Shown here: positions 7,542-13,803 of the stretch, piece after piece | How positions within the stretch are numbered: the stretch's first letter is position 1 | How the letters are laid out: each line of letters starts with the position of its first letter | Source: CAZMVU01 sp964569295 | GTDB lineage: Bacteria; Hydrogenedentota; Hydrogenedentia; Hydrogenedentales; JAGMZX01 | Length of the DNA stretch: 13,803 bases | Reading direction: 5' to 3' | NCBI GenBank assembly: GCA_964569295.1 | Contig: CAZMVU010000129.1 | Coordinates: forward strand, 1 to 13,803 | Notes under the pieces: model-generated | The model's input: the letters and a program-made list of their open reading frames with translations, nothing else | Databases searched by the model: none | What the model was told of the DNA's origin: nothing | Program-made: the position numbers and the translations under genes

Positions 7542-7557
7542 GAAACACCTCGAAAAG

Positions 7558-8127
7558 GTGCTCTCGACTATCTTTTCCTCCACCGCGCGCACCACGGTGC
7601 TCACCGCCATGCTGACCGATCCGACCCGCGCCTATTATCAACGTCAGATAGAAGCCGCCACAGGCCTCCCGCTGCGCGCGGTGCAACGGGAGCTCATGCG
7701 GCTGACGAAGGCGCAGTTGCTCTACCGGCGCGCGGAGGGAAACCGGGCGTATTTCCAGGCGGACACGGGAAGCGCGTTCTATGGCGAACTGCGCACCATG
7801 GTGTTGAAAGCCGCGCTGCCAGTGGTGCAATTGCGCGGCGCGTTGGCGGTGGACCCGGCGGTACGGCTGGCTTTTCTCGATGGCAGGGAAACGCGGGTGC
7901 TCGTGGTGGGACACGGTGCACGGCGGCCGACAGCGCCGGCGGCGGCGGAATTCTCGTATGAACTGGTGAGCAGCGACGGCTTTACACAGCGTTTACAGGA
8001 AGATGCGGCCGCTTTGGCGCCGTTTCTGCGCGACGGTTGCGACCTGTTGGGCCGCCGCGATGACATCATCTGGCGGCGAATCGAAGACGCAGGCTATGCG
8101 GTTCCGAAAGGAAAGGGTGTACCATGA
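7558..8127 (+). CDS. Winged-helix regulator with degenerate nucleotidyltransferase-like C-terminus
   Basis: From the GTG start the protein is 189 residues. Residues of about 1-85 form a winged helix of the kind found at the front of HTH-nucleotidyltransferase proteins: LSTIFSSTARTTVLTAML, then a recognition region around LPLRAVQRELMRL and a wing reading LYRRAEGNRAYFQAD. The rest follows the nucleotidyltransferase layout (RLAFLDGRETRVLVVGHG, ELVSSDGFTQRL, then PFLRDGCDLLG). However, the catalytic GS-x-G and D-x-D motifs are absent, so it is probably a DNA-binding protein without transferase activity. The start is uncertain. The frame is open from a TTG at 7510, but those 16 codons lie in the AT-rich repeat region and are not family-like. 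Neither start has a good Shine-Dalgarno sequence. Its stop overlaps the next start by four bases (ATGA). Repeats flanking its promoter suggest autoregulation. Confidence 0.75.
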   Translation: MLSTIFSSTARTTVLTAMLTDPTRAYYQRQIEAATGLPLRAVQRELMRLTKAQLLYRRAEGNRAYFQADTGSAFYGELRTMVLKAALPVVQLRGALAVDPAVRLAFLDGRETRVLVVGHGARRPTAPAAAEFSYELVSSDGFTQRLQEDAAALAPFLRDGCDLLGRRDDIIWRRIEDAGYAVPKGKGVP

Positions 8128-9554
8128 GTGAAGATACGGGCAAGATTACGCAGTTGTGTACGTCTTGGTGGGACGAGTTGGCCCATGCGAGCAAGGCCGA
8201 GCAGCAGCGCTATGCCAAGGAATTTCTATCCCTGCTTGGCTGGGGCCAGCCCCTGCCATTCACGACGAAGGAGTCCGCCGCGCAATTCGGGGCGCTGCCC
8301 TATGTGCTGCGCGCAGGCGGACAAACGGCCATCGCGGTTTACTTCGTCATGCCGGGCGCGCTCAAGCCGCCCTCGGCCGTGGTCGAAGCGGGGCTCGACT
8401 TCTGTCCCGCCACACGCTTACTCACCGACGAGGCGCGCGAGTTGAGCGTGAGCTATCTGCTGGTCACCGACTTGCAGCGCACCTACCTCTATGACGTGCG
8501 CACGGCCGAGCTTATCCTATACGCTGACGACCCGCGCACCTTCAACCAGACGTGCGGCCCGGCCCTCACCAAGTCGAACGTCGAGCGCGGTTCCCTCGAG
8601 GAAATCCGGCGTGAACCCCGCAGCGTCGTGGCGCGCCATTTGCGCGAGTGGCGCCAGCGCTGGACACAGGTCATTGCGCGGGAAGGCGGGATGGCCGAGG
8701 AGACGGCCTGCACCGTAATGGATCGGCTCACGCTGGTGCGCTACCTCTTCGACCGCGATATTCTGCGCCGCACCAAATGGCGCCTCGAAAAACGTTTCAT
8801 GGAACTCGTCGCGGCCGCGGAAAGCGACAGGCCGGGCGTCGGCAAACAATTGGTGACCCTGTTCCACGACATGTGGTTCGACTGGCGCATCGACCTGTTC
8901 GCCGGCCAACCGGCGATCGATCAAGCGCTCGCCGGCGATCACCTGGCGGGGCCCCTGCTGCGGGAATTCGCCCTGCTGTCGCGATCGAAGTTCTCCATCG
9001 CCACCGTCCTCGAAAGCTTCAATTACGGCGATCCACGCGAGAAAATGCGCGTGCGCATGGTGCCCGATGTAAACGAGGAACGCGAGCAGTACCTGAGCAA
9101 GCAGACCGTCGCCACGGTGGACCGCGCCCGGCTCTATCTCGATGTGGTGGACGAAGGCTACCGCGCCATCTTCCACTGGTTCGATAAGATAGTCGCCGTA
9201 TACGAGCGTCTCGAGGTCGATTTCGATTCGGAGACCGGCCGCCAGGCGCCGCACCACGAGGACATGGACCTTTTCACCTGGTCCGAACTCGACGCCACCC
9301 GGCCAGGCGCTTGCAGCGACAAGATCGGCTATACCTGCGAACAGGGCCTGCGCATTTACTATACCGATGCACACCACCTGCGCGTGGCGCGCCTGCTGCT
9401 TACCATGCACCTCGTGAGCCGCTACCACCAGGCCTGCATGCCCATCAACACCTTCCCCCCCGTCACGCCCGTCTTCGAAGAGCGGCCCGCTAACCTTGAC
9501 GCGGCGCATCTCATGATGCGGCCCGCGGACAACCCGGAGGAACAGCTTCCCTAG
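8124..9554 (+). CDS. Protein of unknown function, weakly type IIG restriction-modification-like
   Basis: I do not recognise this 476-residue protein with confidence. No signal peptide or membrane segment is visible, so it is probably cytoplasmic. The N-terminal stretch (WWDEL, then KEFLSLLGW, then AVVEAGLDF with Glu88) has the spacing of the leading nuclease-like domain of type IIG or Eco57I-like restriction-modification proteins. Its putative D-ExK site looks eroded: VEAG stands where VEAK would be expected. A helical part follows, with MDRLTLVRYLFDRDIL (199-214), LLSRSKFSIATVL and a long charged region to about 380, reminiscent of the helical linker in those enzymes. No methyltransferase motif (FxGxG or NPPY) and no target-recognition domain is present. 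The start is well supported: AGGAAAGG lies just upstream and the ATG overlaps the regulator's stop, so the two are translationally coupled. A function in the same process as the regulator is likely. The restriction-modification resemblance is by eye only. Confidence 0.7.
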   Translation: MSEDTGKITQLCTSWWDELAHASKAEQQRYAKEFLSLLGWGQPLPFTTKESAAQFGALPYVLRAGGQTAIAVYFVMPGALKPPSAVVEAGLDFCPATRLLTDEARELSVSYLLVTDLQRTYLYDVRTAELILYADDPRTFNQTCGPALTKSNVERGSLEEIRREPRSVVARHLREWRQRWTQVIAREGGMAEETACTVMDRLTLVRYLFDRDILRRTKWRLEKRFMELVAAAESDRPGVGKQLVTLFHDMWFDWRIDLFAGQPAIDQALAGDHLAGPLLREFALLSRSKFSIATVLESFNYGDPREKMRVRMVPDVNEEREQYLSKQTVATVDRARLYLDVVDEGYRAIFHWFDKIVAVYERLEVDFDSETGRQAPHHEDMDLFTWSELDATRPGACSDKIGYTCEQGLRIYYTDAHHLRVARLLLTMHLVSRYHQACMPINTFPPVTPVFEERPANLDAAHLMMRPADNPEEQLP

Positions 9555-9825
9555 GCACGGGAACTCGACACACCGGACCGGCTTCGTGTACCCTGCTTTT
9601 CGCGTAGCCGGTGGCCTGGCAACCCGGGCGGAACCGGAGATGGAGGACTGTTTTTTGATGTGAACGCCGCCTTGCCGGCGGCAGTGCGGGGGATTACATG
9701 ACCTTCGAGGACTGGGTGCGCCGGTAGCCGCGGCGTGCCGGCGCCGCGCCGGATACGCGGCGGTTGCGCCGCTGTCCTTCACACCAGCCCTGCCACCCCC
9801 AAAAACGGAATAGGAGCTTTCTCTC
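9555..9825. other. 271-nt GC-rich intergenic region with stacked hairpins and a 9-codon ORF
   Basis: Three perfect inverted repeats lie in series: ACCGGCT/AGCCGGT (9577-9583 and 9606-9612), GCCGCC/GGCGGC with a 5-nt loop (9666-9671 and 9677-9682), and GCGCCGG/CCGGCGC (9718-9724 and 9738-9744). A six-T run at 9651-9656 follows the first, but not immediately. A 9-codon ORF, MTFEDWVRR (9698-9727), is preceded by GGGGG and ends inside the third hairpin. The order leader ORF then hairpin is attenuator-like, but codon content gives no hint of a regulating amino acid. The region could simply hold the end of the upstream transcript. Confidence 0.4.
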
Positions 9826-11013
9826 ATGCGAAACCTACCCGTGTTTCTGGCTCTCCTGACTCTTTGCATGCCTGTGTTTGCTGCGGAACCGCCCGTGATA
9901 ACGGGGGAGCCGTGGGCCCGCCACACCATCGACGACACCTCGGAGGGCGCCGATGGCGTGCGCCTGATGGATGTCAACGGCGACGGCCTGCCCGACATCG
10001 CCACGCCATGGGAAGAAGGGGGCATCGTGCGCGCCTACCTGCATCCCGGCCTCGCGGCGGCACGCACATCGTGGCCGCAAGTCACCGTGGGCAATGTCAG
10101 GTCGCCGGAAGATGCCGTGTTCGCGGATCTCGACAGCGATGGCGCGGTGGATGTCGTAAGCGCGTGCGAGGGTGATGCCGAGGCGCTGTACGTGCATTGG
10201 GCACCCGCTGATCCCGAGGCCTACCGCGATGCCGAGGCCTGGACCACCGCCGCCATTCCCACGTCCGAGGGGCATACCCGCTGGATGTTCGTCCTGCCTA
10301 TGGACGTGAACGGCAACGGCCGAACCGATCTCGTGGCGGGGTCGAAAAATCCGAACGCTGTCATGGGCTGGTTAGAGGCGCCGCCCGACCCGCGCGATCT
10401 CGATGCGTGGACCTTCCACAAACTGCGCGCGGAAAGCTGGATCATGTCTGTCGAGCCGGCGGACATCAACGGCGACGGCGACATGGACGTGCTCTACTCA
10501 GACCGCAAAGCCCCTGCCACCCGGGGCTGCTGGTGGTTCGAGAAGACCGACCGCGGCTTCGCCGCCGATCCGCATTACATCGGCGGGCGCGAACACGAAG
10601 TCATGTTCCTCACCGACGGCGACCTGGACGGCGACGGCGCCCGCGAAGTGCTCGCCTGCACCAAAGACAACGGCATCCTCCACTTCACACCGGCTAACGG
10701 CGACTGGACAGAGGCGGTTATCCCCATGCCCGCCGATACCGGCACCGGCAAAGGCATTGCCGTTGGCGACATGGACGGCGACGGTGCGGCCGAGATCGTC
10801 TTCTCGTGCGAACATGCTTCGGGCGCCCATGGCGTCGCAATGCTGAAAAAAACGGAGGACGCCTGGCAGGCCACGGCCATCTCCGGCAAAACGGGCACCA
10901 AGTTCGACCTTGTCAAGTTGCTCGATCTCGACGGCGACGGTGACCTCGATGTGCTCACCTGCGAAGAGAACGAGCAACTCGGGGTCTTCTGGTACGAGAA
11001 CCCGGGGACGTAA
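9826..11013 (+). CDS. Secreted FG-GAP/VCBS beta-propeller protein
   Basis: A 395-residue exported protein with signal peptide MRNLPVFLALLTLCMPVFA and cleavage before AEPP. Seven calcium-binding D-x-N/D-x-D-G loops recur: DVNGDGLPD near residue 49, DLDSDGAVD near 101, DVNGNGRTD near 160, DINGDGDMD near 213, DLDGDGARE near 266, DMDGDGAAE near 315 and DLDGDGDLD near 367. Spacing is 49-59 residues, as expected for one blade each of a seven-bladed propeller, so the fold looks complete in a single-domain protein. Such proteins bind calcium and mediate protein or carbohydrate contacts outside the cell; no enzyme motif is visible. AGGAG at 9812-9816 is a clear ribosome binding site. A probable terminator follows at 11144-11165. 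No partner gene is adjacent, so the ligand is unknown. Confidence 0.9.
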   Translation: MRNLPVFLALLTLCMPVFAAEPPVITGEPWARHTIDDTSEGADGVRLMDVNGDGLPDIATPWEEGGIVRAYLHPGLAAARTSWPQVTVGNVRSPEDAVFADLDSDGAVDVVSACEGDAEALYVHWAPADPEAYRDAEAWTTAAIPTSEGHTRWMFVLPMDVNGNGRTDLVAGSKNPNAVMGWLEAPPDPRDLDAWTFHKLRAESWIMSVEPADINGDGDMDVLYSDRKAPATRGCWWFEKTDRGFAADPHYIGGREHEVMFLTDGDLDGDGAREVLACTKDNGILHFTPANGDWTEAVIPMPADTGTGKGIAVGDMDGDGAAEIVFSCEHASGAHGVAMLKKTEDAWQATAISGKTGTKFDLVKLLDLDGDGDLDVLTCEENEQLGVFWYENPGT

Positions 11014-11143
11014 AACTGGCGCTGCTTTGCCCGGAAAAAGGGAAACAGAACCAAGCGGGCCGGTGATCAATTGAGGCGCATTATGGGCGCATCTGCCTGC
11101 GGCTTCCAGTAGGGCATGGCCGTGGCGGTATGACTTTGCGAGC

Positions 11144-11165
11144 CCGGGGTCTGTTCCCGGTTTTT
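11144..11165 (+). terminator. Probable Rho-independent terminator after the FG-GAP gene
   Basis: CCGGG (11144-11148) pairs perfectly with CCCGG (11156-11160) over a 7-nt loop, and TTTTT (11161-11165) follows directly. The stem is short but all G-C. It lies 130 nt beyond the stop codon and just before the next promoter. Confidence 0.55.
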
Positions 11166-11207
11166 CCCTCGTGTCTCGTGGGTTCCCGGCCGTGCGCGCG
11201 ATCCCGG

Positions 11208-11236
11208 TTGACCGGCCTGCGGGCCACGTCTATAAT
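11208..11236 (+). promoter_or_regulatory. Sigma-70 promoter of the symporter gene
   Basis: TTGACC (11208-11213, five of six) and TATAAT (11231-11236, perfect) are separated by the optimal 17 nt. Transcription would begin around 11243, giving a leader of about 200 nt before the ATG at 11446. Confidence 0.75.
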
Positions 11237-11242
11237 CCCCGT

Positions 11243-11445
11243 TCACGGAGGGTTGCGCAGCTTGTCCGCAGCTTGTCAACACGTTTCGCGCGTTGGCTAG
11301 CCGGATGCGCCCCGGGCGCCCGGACGTGGGCCGGGAAGCGTCAACGCAGGTTTACAGCCGTGGCTGACGCGCGCAGCACCTGGATGAATGTGTCGGCAGA
11401 CGCCCTTCTTACAGCGTATCAAGCTCGCAAAATGGGGACGCCTGA
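11243..11445 (+). promoter_or_regulatory. Long structured leader of the symporter mRNA
   Basis: The interval between the promoter and the symporter start is about 200 nt and contains no supported gene. It holds the tandem 11-bp repeat at 11256-11277, a near-palindrome GCGCCCCGGGCGC at 11307-11319, and GCGTCA/TGACGC (11338-11343 and 11365-11370). I looked for a glycine aptamer, which often controls AGCS carriers, and did not find its conserved core. No known riboswitch class is recognisable, and no Shine-Dalgarno is obvious close to the ATG. Confidence 0.4.
11256..11277 (+). repeat. Tandem 11-bp direct repeat
   Basis: CGCAGCTTGTC occurs twice, back to back and without mismatch, starting about 13 nt after the predicted transcription start. 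The 11-bp period places both copies on the same face of the DNA helix, which would suit a regulator bound as two subunits. It may equally be a replication-slippage duplication. Confidence 0.7.
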
Positions 11446-13539
11446 ATGAATCGCATGCGCTTTGCCTGGATGTCGCTCGTTGCAGTAGGGGGTGTTTTTA
11501 TTGCCGGCGCCTTGTTGTTCACCGCGCGCGCCCAGGCCCCGCACCCGGAAGCAAAGACCGAGGACACCGCGCCCACCACCACCGCGCAACCCAAGACCTA
11601 CTCGGATGAAGTGCAGGCCGTGGCGGATGTGCAGGAGCAGGTCGACGCCCTCTTTGCCTGGGTGGTCGAGAATGTGCTCGCACCCACCCTCTTCTATTCC
11701 GTCGCGGTCCAGGAAGATGCGCGACCCGTCTTCACCTTCGATACCGCCGCGTCCCAGGTACTCTGGGATGTAACCCGGGGGGGCATGTCCGGCCGGCTCG
11801 CCGCGCCGCCAGAGCTCGTTGCGCCCGCGGCGGCGCCCCACTTCCTCCTCGACACACGTGATGCGGCAACCGGCGGCGATGGCGGGCCCGAAGTGGTGGG
11901 GGTTGTCGAGTCGCCGCCCTTCGTCGTGGATTCAGACCGGATCAACGTATTGCTGGCCGGCGGCGCCGACAAAAGACGGCTGTATGTCGAGATCGTGCCG
12001 GCTGCGGGCGAGAAGGTGGGGCGCTCGACGAAGTTCCCGCGCGCCACGGGCCCGGGTTCGGATGCATTTTCCCTGGTCGCACTCGACACCTCAGAACACA
12101 AAGGGCGCACGGTGCACCTGCGTATCGTGGACGATGCGCCCAAGGGCGAGCGGGCCTACCTCGCCGTGGCAGGCGTCTACAGCGCATTCACAGGCATACC
12201 ACTGATCATTCTGGTGTTGGTGGGCGGCGGCCTCTTCTTCACCGTGCGCTACGGCTTCGTAAACATACGCCTGTTCCGCCACGCCATTGCCGTGGTGCGC
12301 GGCCATTACGACGATCCGCGCGACAAAGGCGAGATCAGCCATTTCCAGGCGCTTACCTCGGCACTCGCTGCCACCGTCGGTCTCGGGAACATTGCCGGGG
12401 TGGCCGTGGCCATCACCGCCGGCGGGCCGGGCGCCGTCTTCTGGATGTGGCTCACCGCGATCCTCGGCATGAGCCTGAAATTCTCCTCGTGTACATTGGC
12501 CCAGGTCTACCGCATCTTCAAGGAAGATGGCCACGTGCTGGGCGGCCCGATGGTCTTTTTGCGGCTGGGCATAAGAGACCGGGCGCCCCGGTTCGCCTGG
12601 ATAGGCGCCGTCTTCAGTCCGCTCTTCGCCGTGTTGACCATCTTCGCGGCCTTCGGCGGCGGCAACATGTTCCAGACCAACCAGACGTACAACGCCGTCA
12701 ACGAGATATTCCAGCTCCAGGAGCACCCGGTGGCGAAGCCGGCCATCGGCCTCATGATGGCGATTCTGGTGGGTATCGTCATTATCGGCGGCATCAAGCG
12801 TATTGGCGAAGTCACCTCGAAACTCGTTCCGGCCATGTGTGTGGGCTACATTACCATCTGCACGATCATCGTCTTCGCCAACTACGAGAGCGTTCCCGGC
12901 CTGCTCCGCAATATCGTAGCCCAGGCGTTCACGGGCCCCGCGATCTTCGGCGGCTTCATGGGCGTATTGATCCAGGGCATGAAGCGTGCCGCATTCTCGA
13001 ACGAAGCGGGGCTGGGTTCGGCGGCCATCGCCCATGCCGCGGCAAAAACCGAGGAGCCCATCCGCGAAGGACTCGTGGCCATGCTCGGCCCATTCATCGA
13101 CACGATCATCGTATGCACCATGACCGCGCTCGCCATTCTCGCCACGGGCGTACACAACGACGCCGGCGGCATGCAGGGCGTGAGCATTACCGCGCAGGCC
13201 TTCAGCACAACCCATACCGCGTTCCCCTACTTTCTGGCTATCGCGGTGTTCGTCTTCGCCTACTCGACCCTGCTGTCGTGGTCCTACTATGGCGAACGCG
13301 CTGTCGAGTACCTGTTCGGCGCCCGTGGTATCGGCCCCTACCGCACGACCTACGTACTCGTCGCCATTCTCGGCCCCTTGCTCAGCCTCAACTACGTGGT
13401 CGTATTCGCCGATATGATGCTGCTCAGCATGGCCTTCCCGAATATTCTCGGCATGGTGCTCCTCTCCGGCAAAGTACAGGAGATGAAGAAGGACTACGTC
13501 CAACGCCTGAAATCCGGCACCATGAAAATGACACGGTAG
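11446..13539 (+). CDS. AGCS-family sodium:alanine symporter with N-terminal beta-sandwich insertion
   Basis: A 697-residue inner-membrane carrier that couples uptake of a small amino acid such as alanine or glycine to sodium. From residue 251 onward it is a standard AGCS protein: ILVLVGGGLFFTVRYGF, then GEISHFQALTSALAATVG, GLGNIAGVAVAI, GGPGAVFWMW, GGPMVFL, GGGNMFQTNQ, NEAGLGSAAIAHAAAKTEEP and a hydrophobic end, about ten to eleven membrane helices in all. The family is usually 450-550 residues; the excess is N-terminal. Residues 8-28 form a signal-like helix, followed by a Pro/Thr-rich linker and the helix ALFAWVVENVLAPTLFY. Residues of about 92-246 look like a galactose-binding-like beta-sandwich (SPPFVVDSDRINVLLAGG at 156-173, then LRIVDDAPKGERAYLAVAGV), probably extracytoplasmic. 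The ATG at 11446 is the first in frame; a second at 11455 is also possible. The carrier is firm; the domain identity is by eye. Confidence 0.93.
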   Translation: MNRMRFAWMSLVAVGGVFIAGALLFTARAQAPHPEAKTEDTAPTTTAQPKTYSDEVQAVADVQEQVDALFAWVVENVLAPTLFYSVAVQEDARPVFTFDTAASQVLWDVTRGGMSGRLAAPPELVAPAAAPHFLLDTRDAATGGDGGPEVVGVVESPPFVVDSDRINVLLAGGADKRRLYVEIVPAAGEKVGRSTKFPRATGPGSDAFSLVALDTSEHKGRTVHLRIVDDAPKGERAYLAVAGVYSAFTGIPLIILVLVGGGLFFTVRYGFVNIRLFRHAIAVVRGHYDDPRDKGEISHFQALTSALAATVGLGNIAGVAVAITAGGPGAVFWMWLTAILGMSLKFSSCTLAQVYRIFKEDGHVLGGPMVFLRLGIRDRAPRFAWIGAVFSPLFAVLTIFAAFGGGNMFQTNQTYNAVNEIFQLQEHPVAKPAIGLMMAILVGIVIIGGIKRIGEVTSKLVPAMCVGYITICTIIVFANYESVPGLLRNIVAQAFTGPAIFGGFMGVLIQGMKRAAFSNEAGLGSAAIAHAAAKTEEPIREGLVAMLGPFIDTIIVCTMTALAILATGVHNDAGGMQGVSITAQAFSTTHTAFPYFLAIAVFVFAYSTLLSWSYYGERAVEYLFGARGIGPYRTTYVLVAILGPLLSLNYVVVFADMMLLSMAFPNILGMVLLSGKVQEMKKDYVQRLKSGTMKMTR

Positions 13540-13604
13540 CACGGCGATACATCCGCCCAAACGCGCAATCATATCCATGCGCGGCACGGTGTAACCGATC
13601 CAGG

Positions 13605-13623
13605 CCGTGGCCGGAAACCACGG
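13605..13623. terminator. Hairpin downstream of the symporter gene
   Basis: CCGTGG (13605-13610) and CCACGG (13618-13623) form a perfect 6-bp stem with a 7-nt loop, 66 nt after the symporter stop. No T-run follows, so it may be a transcript-end hairpin rather than a canonical intrinsic terminator. Confidence 0.35.
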
Positions 13624-13680
13624 AGGCTGCGTTGCACGCGCGGACGCGCTCAAAGACTTATCTGGAACAGCACAGGATTC

Positions 13681-13700
13681 ATGTATGGGTATCTGATACA
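13681..13700. promoter_or_regulatory. Short palindrome in AT-rich segment
   Basis: GTATC-T-GATAC (13689-13699) is a perfect 11-bp palindrome, and TGTAT/ATACA (13682-13686 and 13696-13700) gives an overlapping second symmetry. It lies in a locally AT-rich stretch between two hairpins and could be an operator for a gene beyond the window. Nothing else supports this. Confidence 0.2.
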
Positions 13701-13753
13701 CACCGCACTCATTTATGTAATGCCCTTCTAGTCGTATACACTTCGTTACCAAC

Positions 13754-13768
13754 GTGGGCTGCGCCCAC
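13754..13768. repeat. Perfect inverted repeat near the window end
   Basis: GTGGGC-TGC-GCCCAC is a 6-bp perfect stem with a 3-nt loop. No T-run flanks it on either strand, so a terminator call is not supported. It may be a dispersed hairpin element or part of a leader for a gene outside the window. Confidence 0.4.
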
Positions 13769-13803
13769 AACCCAAGGATCGAATGGCGTGTTCCCCGGTT
13801 GTT

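Larger units (their letters stand above)
7240..7557. other. 318-nt AT-rich intergenic regulatory region
   Basis: No gene is supported here. The first third carries a long-range inverted repeat around 7270-7322. From about 7380 the sequence turns markedly AT-rich compared with the GC-rich genes on both sides. That part holds a consensus sigma-70 promoter, a palindrome, a repeat of its half-site, and a separate perfect inverted repeat, each listed separately. The arrangement looks like an operator-promoter region for the downstream two-gene cassette. Confidence 0.75.

Noticed and set aside
7510..7557. TTG at 7510 as start of the winged-helix gene
   Set aside because: No Shine-Dalgarno is present, the added residues are not family-like, and the stretch overlaps a promoter-like box and the repeats. 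Kept as a possibility but not chosen.
8124..9554. HEPN toxin of an MNT-HEPN toxin-antitoxin pair
   Set aside because: An R-x5-H pattern occurs in ARHLREW and RLLLTMHL, but the typical HEPN polar residue after the arginine is missing. The protein is three to four times too long, and the partner lacks the MNT catalytic motifs.
11243..11445. Glycine riboswitch in the symporter leader
   Set aside because: Common for this carrier family, but the conserved aptamer core sequences are not found on the + strand of the leader.
11171..11449. 92-codon open frame upstream of the symporter
   Set aside because: It runs through the promoter and the tandem repeat, overlaps the symporter start, is rich in Arg/Ala as expected of an off-frame GC-rich translation, and has no motif.
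13681..13731. 16-codon hydrophobic ORF beginning MYGYLIHTALIYV
   Set aside because: Its Shine-Dalgarno is weak and too close to the ATG, and it overlaps the palindrome. No other evidence supports translation.

Overview
The window is a 13.8 kb stretch of high-GC bacterial chromosome. Every gene I can support lies on the + strand. The gene set is typical of a free-living Gram-negative heterotroph: class II aldolase, IspH of the MEP isoprenoid pathway, secreted glycoside hydrolases, a secreted FG-GAP propeller and a sodium-coupled amino-acid carrier. The style of the proteins (secreted TIM-barrel hydrolases, VCBS/FG-GAP propellers, a planctomycete-like beta-sandwich domain) suggests a Planctomycetota- or Hydrogenedentota-like lineage. 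That placement is inference only.

Layout: (1) 2-631, the 3' part of a class II fructose-bisphosphate aldolase of the Calvin-cycle subtype, closed by a strong hairpin terminator. (2) 798-1721, ispH, preceded by two mutually exclusive leader hairpins. (3) 1914-3647, a lone OLD-like AAA ATPase with a TOPRIM-like C-terminal half, visibly lower in GC than its neighbours and so probably acquired. (4) 3819-7239, a tight two-gene operon of secreted hydrolases: a TIM-barrel glycosidase-like protein with a DEP motif, and a GH5 enzyme resembling endoglycoceramidase. (5) 7240-7557, an AT-rich regulatory region with a consensus sigma-70 promoter (TTGACA-16-TATAAT), an imperfect palindrome whose half-site recurs about 130 bp downstream, and a perfect 9-bp inverted repeat. 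(6) 7558-9554, two genes joined by an ATGA overlap: a winged-helix regulator with an eroded nucleotidyltransferase-like C-terminus, and a 476-residue protein of unknown function with weak resemblance to the non-catalytic parts of type IIG restriction-modification enzymes. (7) 9826-11013, a secreted seven-repeat FG-GAP propeller. (8) 11208-13539, a near-consensus promoter, a roughly 200-nt leader with a tandem 11-bp repeat, and an AGCS-family sodium:alanine symporter carrying an unusual extracytoplasmic beta-sandwich insertion near its N-terminus. (9) 13540-13803, non-coding, with two perfect hairpins and a short palindrome.

The best candidate for something undescribed is the regulator/unknown-protein cassette at 7385-9554 with its apparent autoregulatory operators. 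Second is the symporter fused to a putative ligand-binding domain. Third is the solitary OLD-like ATPase, a plausible one-gene defence element whose TOPRIM-like site lacks part of the usual acidic motif. I saw no tRNA, rRNA, CRISPR array, transposase or intact insertion sequence.
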